This document shows positions 25,337 to 39,520 of a stretch of DNA of 64,000 bases, in pieces. The position numbers and the translations under genes are program-made. The DNA lies in NCBI GenBank assembly GCA_020310875.1, contig CM035444.1:16006477-16070476 (forward strand). Reading direction: 5' to 3'. The notes beneath the pieces were generated by a model, which did not search any database, had not been told where the DNA came from, and saw nothing but the letters and a program-made list of their open reading frames with translations. Each line of letters starts with the position of its first letter. Position 1 is the stretch's first letter. Source of the DNA: Ceratopteris richardii (lineage: Eukaryota > Streptophyta > Polypodiopsida > Polypodiales > Pteridaceae).

Positions 25337-28034
25337 ATGCCTCGTGGAATTTCTACTGTGTGGAAGGACCATACCTCGAGCCACTCACTTGCAGGTGCGG
25401 CAGGCTCCGGTTCCGGCACACGTAGATGGGTGTGTAAGTATTGTGGCAACACATATTGCACCACCATGACACGTCTCATTCGCCATGTATCGGGATTGGG
25501 AGGTATGGGCATTGGAGCATGTACGGCGGTCCCCCAAGAGATTGCAGAAGCGATGCAAAAAGAGAATAATGTTTCTCAAGCAACCTCATCGGCCCGTCGA
25601 CGTGATTCGGCGGCCGCTTCTGTCGATTTACTGGAGGAGGCAGAGGTAGCCATGGGAGAGATAGGGCCCATTAGTAGCACATTGAGAGGAAGAACATCTT
25701 CCCAACGTGAAGAGCATGAGTCATGTGATGACCCGATAAGCGAGTCCTCCCAACGACCTAAGCAAAGAGAACTTCATTCATCTTTCTTATCTGTTGGATT
25801 GCAAAAGCAATGACAAAAAGTTGTTGACATTGAGATTGAGCGTTGCATCTTAGAGTGCAACCTCTCTTTCAATGTAGTTCGTACAGATGCATGGAAGCGA
25901 ATGGTCAAAGCAATTGCTCAAGTAGGTCCATGTGAGAATTGGCATGGGGTGGATTACAATAGATTACGTGGGCCTATGCTTGTTGAAGAGAAAGAGAGAA
26001 TAGAAGTCCTCTTAAGCTCCATAAAATTGGGTTGGCAAGTATATGGATGTTCTATTTTGTCTGATGGTTGGAGGGACATGAGACTTCGCCATATCATCAA
26101 CATTATGGTTTCATCTTGCTTGGGCACATATTTCTTGAGAGCCATAGATTGTAGCAAGGTAGGTACAAGGATCATTGGGGAATTTATCTTCGGGCATATT
26201 AAATTCGCCATACAAGAGGTGGGGGTAGAGAATGTGGTACAAGTTGTCACTGATAATGCCTCTAATTGTAAAAGGATGGGGGAGTTGCTTGAGAGAGAGT
26301 TTCCCACGATTGTTTGGACCCCTTGCACAGCTCATTGTCTTGACTTACTTTTCGAGGATATCGGAAAGTTATCATGGTTAGAACCTATTGTTCGTGATGC
26401 GCTTCACAACTTTCATATGCAAAAACCATCAAGCTTTGAGTATATTCAGAAGCTACAGCCAAAAAGAGTTGGTCTGTCTATCTAGTACCTGATTCGCATA
26501 CATTTATCATGTTTTGAGTCGTCTATATGATTGTGTGGATCCCCTTCGCATGACCGCTATAGACATGAGATGGACGAGTATGACACAAGGACAGATAGAG
26601 GCTGCACGTTATGTGCAAAGGAAGATTTCAGATACGGACTTTTGGATGGAGATTCAGAATATTATCCCCATTCTCAAGTTCATACACGTTGCACTTCGAG
26701 TTGTCGATATGGAGGGATCCACTATTGGCCTTGTTTATCATTTATACCAGCAGATGCGACATGCCATATCATCATCATCGTCGTTATCGATCTCCAGGTA
26801 TCTTATTTGTTTAGTTTTATATTTATGATTCCATTGTCTAGTTTTATATTTAATAATACAGATTGATTATTTTTTCTTTTACGTTTGAAATTTGAACTTT
26901 ATTTTAGGAAAAATGATGTATTGCGGCTTGTTGATTCACGATGGGAGTATCTATCACGCCCCATTCATGGACTCGCAGCTCTTTTACATCCATATTTTAA
27001 AAGTCCTAACTTGTGGAGTAATGCGACACTTTGTCATATGAAGGACTTATATATGGAGAGGATTTTGTCTCCCGATGATCAGATTGCATTCGATGCCAAT
27101 TTCTTTGCCTTTATGGGAAATATAGGCATTGCATATGCTCGTACCACCTCCTTACGACCAGAGGTGACATCTCGGCCTTTGGAATGGTGGAATCACTATG
27201 GATATGGCCATCCACATATGTCACGACATGCTTTGCGAGTCTTGTCTCCGGTATATATAATCGTATCTAATTTTTTAAAGCTATTATAATGGTGAATATT
27301 CAACTTTTGTTTACATGTCATATGATAATTGAACATTGATGTAGGATTCATCTTCATCACCTTGTGAGTGTAATTGGAGCACGTTTTCTCTAGTGCACAC
27401 CAAGCTCCGCAATTGCTTGAGTATTGCACAACTAGAGAGAGTGGTCTTTTGTAAGGCCAACTTACATTTATTACACAACTTGAGGGATCTTAAAGGTCCT
27501 AGACATGTATGTTTTCAGTTGATGAAACATGCAATAATATTTTTTTAAAGTATACATATGTATTTTGAATTTTCTATTAATCAAATTTCATATATGTTCT
27601 AGGTGTTGCCTTCAGTATTTGAGACAGCTCTCACGGCGGGTACCGACATTCAAGTAGAGTCATCTGTTCATGATGAACAAGATAACATCTATCGTATGTT
27701 ACATTTGTAGTTGAAGACCATTGATCGACGAGTTATGAGAGCTCGCTCACAGACGCTATCTAGATCGAGTCGGCGACAGGCGCGGAGTGATGCTCCATCT
27801 ACTAGCACTGTTGCACCTAGAGGCGGGAGGCACAAGTTGCGCACACGTAGGAGAGGAGATCCAGTACCACCACAGGAGGATATACATGATGATTTACAAG
27901 ATGATCCACTTTCAGATATAGAGATTGATGTACCACTTCCAGATTACGACGATGAAGGAAACCCTATCATTATGGATGCGGTTCCTTCATCAGAGTCTTC
28001 TTCATCAGATTCGTTTACCATGGATGATGCATAG
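25337..28034 (+). pseudogene. hAT-D transposase, inactivated
   Basis: ATG 25337 opens MPRGISTVWKDH. The BED finger follows (CKYCGN...RHVSGLGGMGIGAC), then the core with LSDGWRDMRLRH, VTDNASNCKRM and WTPCTAHCLDLL, the same motifs as hAT-B. Likely exons are 25337-26797, 26908-27250, 27345-27506 and 27603-28034, with GT-AG borders. The third holds the dimerisation block SPCECNWSTFSLVHTKL. Lesions are TGA 25811-25813, a frameshift near 26420-26500 with a stop at 26483-26485, and TAG 27708-27710. The tail is acidic. It cannot yield full-length enzyme. Confidence 0.82.
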
Positions 28035-28440
28035 TAGTTACTAGTTACTAGTTGTTAGTGGACTTTGCTTATCGGTGATCACATTCATTGTTGTTGTTTA
28101 GTTGTATTCCATGGACCATGATCTATTATGGATTTGCGAGTCACTAGTTATGAGATGATTATGTTGGACAAGATCTTCATACATGATCATTGATTATGAT
28201 TTTGTATTTGTCTTTGACATTGTATGTTTTATAATCCATGTGGTGGTGCTGACTCCTGATTTCTCTCTATTTTTGGTTATTGTCTGTGAAGTTTTGGATT
28301 ATCAATTCATATGGAACTTTGCTCTCACTGTGACACGTAGATTCTGTATGTAATATGTTACATGTATGATGTTTTAAAAGTTATTATGTAATGTGTTTGA
28401 ATTTTGAAATGACATGTGTCTTGTAAAATGTATGATGTTG
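28035..28440 (+). other. hAT-D 3' region, no gene
   Basis: About 400 bp of AT-rich DNA after the transposase stop. It probably contains the 3' UTR. No coding or RNA signal was recognised. Confidence 0.4.
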
Positions 28441-28606
<166 letters not shown>

Positions 28607-28706
28607 CGTACCTTACGCACCTTACCTTGGCGGTAAGGTTCGGTACTCGAACCTTAAACCCACCGAACGCACCGAACCGAACGCACCTAACTGCCTTGGT
28701 GTGATG

Positions 28707-29356
28707 TATGTATGTATGTATGTATGTATGTATATATGTATGTATGTATATATTTGTGTGTATATATGTATATATATATATATATTTTCATTTATTGATT
28801 TATTTATTTATGTGCATACATGCATATAAAGTGTATACATTCAATGTGCATTGTGTCATGCATGCATGCACTATATATGTGTACACATGTATATATGTGT
28901 GTATGTATGAATGTAAGCATGCATGTATGCTCTAACTTCTAACTTTTATGTGACATAATAGTACTTAGTACATGTGTAGTATAGACCATATGTATTGTGT
29001 GACATCATAGATGAATTCACAAATGCTTTTATGTGACATATATATAACTTTTCTGTGACATAATAGTACTTAGTACATGTGCAGTATAGACCATAGGTCT
29101 TATGTGACATCATAGATGAATTCACAAATGCAACGAGTCACGAACGTATGTATGTATATATGAGTGTATGTACTAATGGACTTGGGAGTGGGCCTGTGAG
29201 AGAGAGCTCACCGACTCCTTAGGCAAGCCGCTATCAAAAAAACTGCGGGGTATTTTTTTTCTAAGTCAAGGTTCCATACGTTGTTTGGAACGTTGGTGGG
29301 GAACCAAAAGTGCCAAACCATAAAAGTTGTTTGGAACGAGTTCCAAACAAACTATG
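28707..29356. other. Right half of MITE-C
   Basis: Contains TATG repeats (28705-28745), a duplicated block with TGTGACATAATAGTACTTAG (28950-28985 and 29058-29085), AGAGAGAGCTCACC (29198-29212) and the terminus ACAAACTATG. It is the reverse complement of the left part of MITE-C2. Confidence 0.75.
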
Positions 29357-29364
29357 GTCAGTTC

Positions 29365-31189
29365 CACATGAGACTTTGGTTCCAAAAACGGAAGAAAGTA
29401 GTAAAGTACTAGAGTTCCAGAAAGTCCTAGTACCTCAGAAGGACAAGTTCTATAACCTGTCACCTGTGGAAGCTGAAGGGTCAGAAAGAGTTTCACCACT
29501 TTTTAAGGATATACCTACATGGTTATATCAAACTTGGAAAGATAGTGGTATAAAGACTTTTACAGGAAGAACAAGGAGTCAGACTAGACAACAACAACAA
29601 AAAGATCATGTAAGTTTTGCAGAAGATTTTGAGATTCATGATATTTTTGCACTTACGATAGCTGAAGATGAACCTGCATGTGTTAAAGATGCACTTAACA
29701 TTCCTATTTGGAGAAAAGCTATGCAAGAAGAGATTGATTCTATTAATCAAACTTGGCAGCTATGTGAGTAACTAGAGGGAAAGAAAGCTATAGGTGTAAA
29801 ATGGATCTTCAAAATCAAGAGGAAAGCAGATGGTACTATTGACAGGTACAAAGCCAGATTGGTTGTCAAAGGATATGCACAACAAAAATGTATTGATTAT
29901 GATGAGACATTCGCTCCTACGTCTAGGATGACTATTATTAGGTCAATACTTGCTTTAGAAGCACATTTTGGTTGGCATATATATCAACTTGACATAAAGA
30001 CTGCTTTTCTAAATGGTGATTTACATGAGGATGTGTATTTTCAACAACCAGAAGGTTTTGAAGAGATAGGTAAAGAACATTTGGTATGTAAGCTTATAAA
30101 AGCTTTGTATGGATTAAAACAGGCACCTAGAGCATGGTATGAAAAGACACACACATATCTTTTATCCATTGATTTCCATAACTCAGATGCAACTCCAACT
30201 CTTTATGTCAAAGCTGAACTAGGTATGATGATTATAGCAATCATTTATGTGGATGATATTATAGTCACAGGTCCCAGAGATGAAGATTTGCATATATTCA
30301 AAGAACAATTGAAGCAAACATTTGATGTGAATGATTTTGGAATCTTGCATTATTATCTTGGGATTCAGTTTCTGTTTAAGGATGAGTGTATCTATATGAC
30401 AAAGCAAAAGTACATTGAGAAACTTTTAGAAAGGTTTAAGATGAGTGATTCTAAACCTATGCAAACATCTATGGATCAAAACGAGTCTTTACAGATGGTA
30501 GCAGATGCAGAGTCATTTGATGCTATTTTATATTGTCAAGCAGTTGGTGCTTGATATATCTTTGTAATACACGTCCTGATATACAGTTTACAATTTCTCA
30601 AGTATCTCGGTTCATGCAGAATCCAACAGTGTTACATTGGAAAGTAGTAAAGCGGATCTTCTGATATTTGAAGGGAACTTCGAATTAGGCTACGGTATTT
30701 TCGAAATCTACACATTTGTTACTAAAAGGGTTTTCAGATTCTGATTGGGCAGGTGATAGAGTCACAAGAAGAAGTACTAGTGGATTTTGTTTTTATCTTG
30801 GAGATTGTCTTATCTCATGGCTTTCGAAGAGACAACCCACTATTGCAACTTCATCATGTGAAGCTGAATATCGTGTAACATTTACAACTACTCTAGAGTC
30901 AATTTGGTTGTAGAAGATTTTCAGTTATCTAGATGTGAAAGTTCATGAACCCATTCAGATATTTTCAGATAGCTAGAGTGCAATAGCTATAGCAAAGAAT
31001 CCAGTGCATCATGCAAGGACAAAGCATATAGAGGTACACTACCACTATATTCGAGAGCAGATAGCAAAGAAGCACATTGAGCTTGTTTATATTCCTTCTA
31101 GTGAGAATGTTGTAGATAGACTTACCAAAACATTGACTAGAGATAGTCATGAGAACATATGCAGGTTACTGAAGCTTGTACCAATATGA
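29365..31189 (+). pseudogene. Copia-2 pol, RT and RNase H half, broken
   Basis: It resumes VPHETLVPKTEESSKVL after MITE-C. RT motifs are KARLVVKGYAQQKCIDYDE, YQLDIKTAFLNGDLHEDV (about 29990) and IYVDDIIVTGP (about 30250), all intact. RNase H has SDSDWAGD (about 30735) and TSSCEAEYR (about 30855). Interruptions include a TAG at 29769-29771, loss of frame near 30555-30715 and stops at 30911 and 30974. The stretch 29859-30554 alone stays open for 231 codons across the RT core. Confidence 0.87.
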
Positions 31190-31193
31190 CATT

Positions 31194-31203
31194 GAAGAAG
31201 GGA
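31194..31203 (+). other. Polypurine tract of Copia-2
   Basis: GAAGAAGGGA ends one base before the 3' LTR at 31205. Confidence 0.75.
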
Positions 31204-31628
31204 TTGTTGGAAGTCAATGTACATATGGTCCACATTCTAGCAATTCTACATTTTGGACTCAACATTTTTTACAGTTTGGGTAAAACTTTTTTAAGCTAGA
31301 TAGATAGAGCTTGGTAAGAGCTATCTAGCGGTATGCTTCATTTCTTCATCAAAGGTCGGAACAGGGAGAAAAGTCAAACCCTACTTTAACCCAAAATGGA
31401 GGATGATCATTTTATGAAGGACCAAACACTGAAAAGCTAGGTTGTAGAGTCAGGAAGATAAAATAGAGATCAAAAATTAAAAAGCGATCCAATATTTTTT
31501 AAGTTTGGAAAAGCAAACTCATGTGATCTCATAAAAAAAAAAACGATAAGCAGCTTTTTAGCTTACGATGTGATTTTTCGCAACAAGAGATCGCTATGCT
31601 TTATTTGGAGACCAAAAATACTATATAA

Positions 31629-32742
<1,114 letters not shown>

Positions 32743-33292
32743 CTATATAAGGAGGTCATGTGCACACAATTTGACAACTCAAGCTAGAGTTTTGGAGTCC
32801 TAAAGCTTTGGAAGTGAAGGTTTGGTGAAGGAGAGGCTACTCTCTTGGAGCAAAAAGTCTTCTACAAGTTGAAGGCAGCTATCTTTTGTAAGTTAGCCTT
32901 ATATTCTGTTTTTAGGGTTTCTGAACCCTAATTTCAGAATTAGGCTTTGCTGATTTTCAGATTTGTTGCACTTTCTTGTGAGGTTAGGTACACTTCGTTG
33001 CTCATTCGCTTCACACACACTCAGATTATAACAGCATAATCTGAATTTTGTATCATCTTCTCGGCTATTCTTCCATTAGTGAGTGCACCATATCATATGG
33101 TTGAGTAGTACTCCCATGCTGTAATTCAGACATCTATTTTTTTAGTGAGTAAGCATCTTGCTTACGTTCTCTATCCTTGTCTCAAGATCTCTTTCTTTCT
33201 ATCTCTCACTTATCATCTTGTTAAATTAAGTGTGTATGCTCAAAGGTTTTTAGTATTGGAACGATCCTGGGGCCCCAAATTCGAATGGTATA

Positions 33293-33463
33293 ATAAGTCC
33301 AACATTAAGTAATTGATCTCATAAGTCTTTGAGCTTCAAAATGTGTGCTTGAACTGATTCACCAACTTTTATCCTTGTGTTGACTAATCTTCTTGTTCAA
33401 GTCTATCCCTATAGTCACTCATCTTGAGTTAAGGGTGTATGTCAACTATGCTCTGAAACCAAA
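33293..33463 (-). pseudogene. Copia-3 gag start region and primer site
   Basis: The minus strand reads a primer site TTTGGTTTCAGAGC (33450-33463), then MSDYRDRLEQE-like and VGESVQAHILKLKDL with stops, matching TGESIQTHITRLIDL of Copia-2. Gag is internally shortened relative to Copia-2, since the section around the Copia-2 MNLLVTR and TEEEV segments is missing. It continues at 16669. Confidence 0.75.
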
Positions 33464-33889
33464 TGTTGGTAGGCCCAAACAATAATCATAGGTCTAAATC
33501 CAAGATCTTTCCAACACTTGACCTTAGCACATTACACACCTTAACTTGGTCTAAGAGAGATAAATAACAATATTGAGGGATAAGAAGACAATTATAAAAG
33601 TGCTTTAGCTCAATTCTACCACACACACTAATAAATCCAAAATGTCAATACACTGTGTGTATGATACAAAAATCTGAATATAGGCTGAATGTAAGGGTTC
33701 TAGTTACAAAAAATAATTTGTGTCTCAGAGGTATTATGTGAGTTAATATGTGCAAAAAGAAGGATATAAGCTGTCCAAAGCAGTTATTACACCAAACCCT
33801 AATATGAAATTAGGTCTTCTTTGATGTAGTGCAGTAGCAATGGTCATTTCTCGCAATGAAGGTAAACACATGATACAACAACAACAACA
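33464..33889 (-). repeat. 5' LTR of Copia-3
   Basis: It is bounded by ..CCTACCAACA next to the primer site and by TGTTGTTG at its outer end. The layout resembles the Copia-2 LTR (AACCCT blocks, TCAGATTTTTGTATC) but the sequence has diverged. No second LTR is in the window, because the element is cut near 1314. The outer boundary is approximate. Confidence 0.6.
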
Positions 33890-34187
33890 CGTGAAGAGAA
33901 GTTTGTGCTTCTTCTTCTACATCAAGGAGGACATGAGGTTGGAGCTTATCTACACTTGGAGGAGATCATCTTCACTTTATGGAGATTGTGAGGTTATGAA
34001 GATATGCAATAGATTTATGCATTTATATGCAAACTTTATAATTCTTTGTAACATTTAGGTACTTATTTTGGAATGTATGGTATATATGTGGAGCTTTGCT
34101 CTTTCACTTCTCTATGACCTTGTCTATTCTCTCTCATGTCTTTGTCATTTTTGTCTCTATGTTGACTGAGGGCCTTAAAAACAAACA

Positions 34188-34940
34188 ATTGGTATTAGAG
34201 TATGTGGAAATAGTGCACATAGAGCATGTTGAGAATATATAGAATGATAAGAGCATTATGGAAAGATACAATTCAAGCTCAATTCGTTATTTAGTAGGTG
34301 GCAGTAGGTCCATAAAATAAGCAATTGTCAGAAGCTTGCTAGATACATGAACCAAAGGAAGTCGGCTCTAGGAGGGGTCATCGGTCTTATTTGATTGCAC
34401 AAGCAATCGTACATTTTGCACATATTCTAAACATGTCATATTCAGATGTTATATGAGACTGTTTGAAGTTTTGCAAGATTATTAGGACATATTTATTTGA
34501 ACAAGGAGAGGAAACTGGTCTACATTGAGAACCTTATGGTGAACAGTTTTTCAATTTCATGTATACATGTTTTGTGGATAGGTGTAGCTGAGAGTCAGTA
34601 GATGAGAGCATATGACTGATACTTAATAGGCTTGGCCAATCTTGAGAGTTTAGGAAGTATGTTTAAGTCCATGCTTTATCTTTTGCTTTCCCTATCTCTA
34701 TCCCTCCATGCAAATATTTGGATGAGAGGAGTATATGGGAAAATTTTATGGGTTCTCCTTTTCCATAGTATGGAGTGCTCTTCGTGTCAAAAGTCTTAGG
34801 TATTTTAATGGACATTGGCATGACCTTTACACGTACCTACATCTACAATATCATTATCTTTTCAGCTAGCAACATCACTTCACATTTGTTATCCAATAGA
34901 ATTCCTCGCATGTCCCTCTCGTGTTAGGTTAAGAGGGGAT
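34188..34940 (+). other. Internal region of Copia-4, no gene
   Basis: No frame longer than about 60 codons and no retroviral-type motif is present on either strand. Only the primer site and the purine tract are recognisable. Confidence 0.6.
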
Positions 34941-35484
34941 TGTTGGAAAACAAGCAACTCTCCACGAGGAGGCTCAAAAAAACAAAAATTATTTCTATGC
35001 ATGAAAAGGAGAGAAAAGCAATATATCATGTAATTTTGACCTAGAAAAATATAAAAAATACCCAAAATTAGGGTTTTCAAAAATTATGGAACTTTGCTTT
35101 TTGAGTTTATTATGCTTTTCAAGTTTGCTTTTCATGGAGAAAGAAAAGCTGCGTAAATAGGATAGCTATTGCACTCATATCATCACTTCTAGGTGGTCTT
35201 AGTCTTGAGCTTGGAAGAGGAGATCTTTCTCAACTTTGGAGAAGAGGAGAACTTTGATTTCGTCATCTTTAACAAGGAGGGAGCAGCTAGGGTTTGTGCT
35301 TCTTCTACATCAAGGAGGACATGAGCTTGGAGCTTATGTATATTTGGAGGAGATCATCTTCGCTTTATGGAGATTGTGAAGTTATGAAAATATGCTGCAC
35401 ATTTATGCATTTATATGCAAACTTTATGATTCTTTGCAACATTCATGTATTTCATATTTTGAAATATATGGCATATATGTGGAG

Positions 35485-35944
35485 CATAGTTGGTTTGGAA
35501 CTCGTTTCCAAACAACTTTTATGGTTTGGCGCTTTTGGTTCCGCACCAACATTCCAAACAATGTTTGTAACTTGACTTAATAAAAACAATACCCTTTGGT
35601 TTTTCCGATAGCGGCTTGCATTAGTAGTAAGTGAGCTCTCTCTCTCTCTCTCTCGCAGGCCCACTCCAAAGTCCATTAGTACATACACACTCTTATATAC
35701 ATATATACATTTGTGACTCGTTGCATTTCTGAATGCATCTATGATGTCACACAAAACCTATGGTGCTATGCTGAACAGGTACTAGTACTATTATGTCACA
35801 TAAAAGTTAGAACTTAGAGCATACATGCATGGATACATTCATACATACATGCATACACATATAGTGCATGCATGCATGACACAATGCACATTGAATGTAT
35901 ACACTTTACATGCATGTATGCACATAAATAAATAAATAAATAAA

Positions 35945-36026
<82 letters not shown>

Positions 36027-36147
36027 TTAAATATATATAAAATTATTAATTAATTAATAAGGTAACGTTCCATACCGTTCCATACCTTGACGTTTGGTAC
36101 GGCACCGCGTTCTGTACGTGCTGTACCAAACGTTCCGTACCACCTTG
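35485..36147. mobile_element. MITE-C2, 663-bp non-autonomous hAT element
   Basis: It begins CATAGTTGGTTTGG and ends GTACCACCTTG, flanked by ATGTGGAG at 35477-35484 and 36148-36155. It is the same family as MITE-C but in the opposite orientation. Its left 460 bp match MITE-C right-end DNA, its right 90 bp match MITE-C left-end DNA, and they are joined through an AT microsatellite. It is inserted in the Copia-4 3' LTR, and excising it restores the match with the 5' LTR. Confidence 0.88.
35948..36022. repeat. AT microsatellite in MITE-C2
   Basis: About 37 AT units next to an ATAA run (35920-35945). It is the junction between the two halves of the MITE. Confidence 0.9.
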
Positions 36148-36249
36148 ATGTGGAGCTTTGCTTCTTCATGAATTCATGACTGTCTATTCTCTCTGATGTC
36201 TCTATTTCATTTTTGTCTCTATATGGATTGTGGGCCTTACAAACCAACA

Positions 36250-37157
36250 ACTTCTGCAAATTGGGGCTTTTGCAATTTGAAGCTTCTAAAATATCCCCTC
36301 GACTTAATCTCAGCTTCTACTTCAGCATGTTGTTCACAACTTCAGCATGTTGTTCACAACTTCAGCTATTTCAGCTCGACATTGAACCTCAGTCATGTTT
36401 AAGCTTCAGCTCAGCTTTACATGGTTATGATCAGCTTCATTTCATGCTATGAACTTTCATTCATTAGCTTTGTACAATGAAACTTGCCTTGTGTTGTCTT
36501 AGCGCTTGTGCTCTATAAGGTTTTGGCTGAACAAATTCCAACACGGCGTACATTTAAATATGTAGTGCATTCCAGGTTGCATAATATTCACCCAGATTGC
36601 ATAATGAACCCATTGCCCATGTACACGGGAGTTTTATAATGCACATTGTGGTAAGTACATGATTCACATCATACATGTAGTACGCACGTGACATCATGCA
36701 TGAGACTCAACTCATTAGTGAGCAGGAGATACTCAGGAACATGGATTCATTTATAGAGTAAGAAGAGGACTCACTAGTAGTTAGGGTAAACAAAACAGAT
36801 TATTAGTCTATTTACATTGATGATGAATGTAAAGTTGAGTTAGTTGGTATGCTAATCATATGAAGTGCTGATTAAGGGTTTCTTGGAAAAAGAGAGAGAT
36901 TGGAGTATAGATGATCATTGCTTTGTGATAATGTGTCGCAAGCAATGAAAGTAAAGGAATGAAACATTCCAGAGGGTAGGATAAATGTAATTGTCCATTT
37001 ATCATGGACTTGGAACTTCTTTCTGTCTCCTTTATATGCAAGGTTTAAAATTTTAGCTATTTTGAAATTTCAAATTTCTATTCAGAGTGATCTGATAGTT
37101 AAGTTGAATATATGGGTAGTTGATATCAAAAGCGTCCTGCATTCTTGTTCTTTGCAG
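36250..37157. other. Upstream flank or intron of the ALP1-like exon, no exon seen
   Basis: It contains a 20-bp word TTCAGCATGTTGTTCACAAC repeated at about 36321 and 36341, and many CTTCAGCTC words. Its end (TTGTTCTTTGCAG, 37145-37157) is a good 3' splice site. No upstream coding exon was recognised, so an earlier exon lies further left or outside the window. Confidence 0.5.
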
Positions 37158-38185
37158 GAACTCCTGGGCAGGAAGTTGATTATTTCCGGAATTTTTTCCG
37201 TGTGTCTAGAAGAACATTTGATTACATATGTTCTCTGGTCAGGCAGGATCTTGTGTCAAGACCTCCATCTGGTCTAATCAATATTGAGGGAAGGCTTCTA
37301 ACAGTTGAAAAGCAAGTGGCTATTGCCTTGCGCAGACTTGGATCAGGTGACCCACAAGTTTCCGTAGGTGCCCAAGTGGGTGTAGGTCAGTCAACTGTTT
37401 CTCAGGTGACTTGGCGCTTTGTGGAGTCAATGGAGGAACGTGGCAAGCATCATTTAAAGTGGCCTGATCCACAGGAATTTGAAGCCATCAAAATGAAATT
37501 CGAGCAGATTGGTTTGCCAAATTGCTGTGGAGCCATCGATATGACGCACATAGTTATGACATTGCCTTCAGTTGACTCTTCAGCAGACTGGTGTGATAGA
37601 GAGAAGAACTATAGCATGGCTTTGCAGGTGGTGGTAGATCCAAATCTCAAATTCCGAGATATCTTGACAGGATGGCCAGGTAGTATGAATGAGTTGCAAT
37701 TGATACGGAATTGTGCTTTCTTCCGCCTTTGTGAGAGTGGGCAGCGATTGAATGGACAACATAAACAGATATCTGAGGGTAGAACGATGCGTGAATACAT
37801 TGTAGGGGATTCAGCTTATCCTCTCATGCCATGGCTTTTAACACCTTTTCTGGAAAATGATAATACGGATGCAACTACAAAGAGTTATAACAAAAAACAT
37901 GCTTCTGCTGTTGCAGTAGCAGAAAATGCACTAGCACGCCTCAAAGGAACATGGAGAATTTTGCATAGAGTCATGTGGCGTCCAGACAAACACAAACTTC
38001 CACGTATAGTGTTGGTATGTTGTTTGTTGCATAACATCATTTTAGATCATGGGGATGATGTTCTTCCAGGAGTAGTTCTCTCACATCATCATGATGAAGG
38101 CTACAAGCAACAGATCTGCCAATATGTGGAGCCAGACGGGAAGGTCATTAGGGACACTCTTGCAAGCTACATGCAACAAATTTAG
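37158..38185 (+). CDS. ALP1: ALP1-like protein, terminal exon (Harbinger-derived)
   Basis: A 342-codon exon to TAG 38183-38185, entered through TTTGCAG at 37157 in phase 1. The ATG at 37145 is intronic. It matches PIF/Harbinger transposase and, more specifically, the plant ALP1 type by SRPPSGLINIEGRLL, VEKQVAIALRRL and NCCGAIDMTHIVMTLPS. Counting from 37145, a helix-turn-helix-like segment spans 71-92 and candidate DDE residues are D132, D222 (VGDSAYPL) and E260. LVCCLLHNII follows near 290. Arabidopsis ALP1 is a domesticated transposase acting with Polycomb PRC2. Whether this is the domesticated gene or a transposon relative is not settled. No flanking inverted repeats were seen, and there are no lesions. 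Confidence 0.82.
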
Positions 38186-39520
38186 TCATGGGTATGCTCT
38201 CAGTTATCATTTTTGGCCAACTTCTTGAGGGCAAGCCTATGCTAGCCAATCTGAAAGTGATCCCTTTTCTCAATGTAGAAGATTCTATGCATCAGGGAGC
38301 ATGAAAGATCACATTAGAGGCTGCATACTGGGACTTCTAATGTGGACTTTTTTCTGGGTGTGTATCTGGCCTTTTCTTGGAAAGCTTTTCTCAAGAAAAT
38401 GAAGTTATTCTTGTACATTTTTGTCTCGTTTCTTAATGATGACAAAAGAGTCCGTTCTGTTCTATGGGCCCATGCTTGTGCATACGTGAACTGAAAGGTG
38501 ATGGGTATGTTGACTGAAATTGATCAAGTTTTTGCATCTATTTGGCATTTTCCATGGCCAAAATCCAACAGTTATCTTTGAAGCTGCCTGTATTGATCTT
38601 CGCAACATCTTACTGCCTTGGAATAATGTCTTTTTATATCAGTATTGCCTTGAATTAACTTGTAGGCTACAGAAATGATTTGTAATGTGTTGGCTTGTTT
38701 GCTATGCTGTTGACATCATACAGTGACCTAAAAGACAGCAATGTCACTTGCATTCAAGTGGTGGTTTGGATTTCTGATGAAAACATACATGAAAGCTTTA
38801 GGTGCAAATCTAGGTGTACAGTTCTTCTAACTTCAGTTGCCGATTAAAATTGGCCCACCAAATGCTTGAAGATTTTAAGGTTCATGTGGTCTGTAAAAGG
38901 TTATGAATATCGGCTTTAATCCTCCTTATGCTAGAAGAGATTTGGAAACTGGTGTTCTTTCAGTGCTTCAGAGAAAAATATCCTAAACCTTGGATATTTG
39001 CATCGAAAAAAGCACCCCAAAAAGTTTAAGAAAGCAACTGCAAATAGTAGCAGCATACTGGGATGGGCATTGGTGATAATGTTTCGTGGAGAGGCCAACT
39101 TCTTGTTATGTTGGTAGAGAACTACAGCGATGTTAACAGTGGGGATTGATACTTATAACCAATCCAATCTCTTTCACATCTATGCCATCAGCATAGCTTT
39201 TTTCAAATGTGTCGGCATTGGTTGGGCTCGGAATGGCACCGATTCTACCAGAACTGCACTAATGCCCTTGGCACTGATTAGATTTGAAAAACGTATCATG
39301 GTTACTCTTTTATAACAATGTCATAGTACATGAAATAGCTTTCCACTGACAGTAACAGGGATGCTGATGCTTTTGGTTCCAGGTTAATCTCTTTCATGCT
39401 GATGGCATCAGCTGAGATTTTGTTGAAGATATGGATATTATTCTGATTCCAGATAGCATCAATTGTATCATCATTGTTTTACCATAAGAACACCAATGCC
39501 CTCATTGCTGTTTAGAGGGG
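38186..39520 (+). other. 3' UTR and downstream DNA of the ALP1-like gene
   Basis: Non-repetitive, mixed-composition DNA with no frame above about 60 codons. It is likely 3' UTR at first. The ATTCTGATTCCAGATAGC-type sequence further on might be ancient repeat. No polyadenylation site can be assigned with confidence. Confidence 0.4.

Larger units (their letters stand above)
33890..36249 (+). mobile_element. Copia-4, short LTR element without coding capacity
   Basis: The 3' LTR begins TGTTGGAAAAC at 34941 after the purine tract AGAGGGGAT and ends CCAACA at 36249. It contains MITE-C2. The 5' LTR is cut on its left by Copia-3 and ends at 34187. A primer site TTGGTATTAGAGT follows at 34189. Only about 750 bp lie between the LTRs and hold no gag or pol trace. 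This fits an internally deleted or TRIM/LARD-type element. Confidence 0.75.

Noticed and set aside
37145..37147. ATG at 37145 as the ALP1-like start codon
   Set aside because: It lies before a strong TTTGCAG acceptor and the protein would lack the N-terminal part expected for the family; homology starts right after the splice site.
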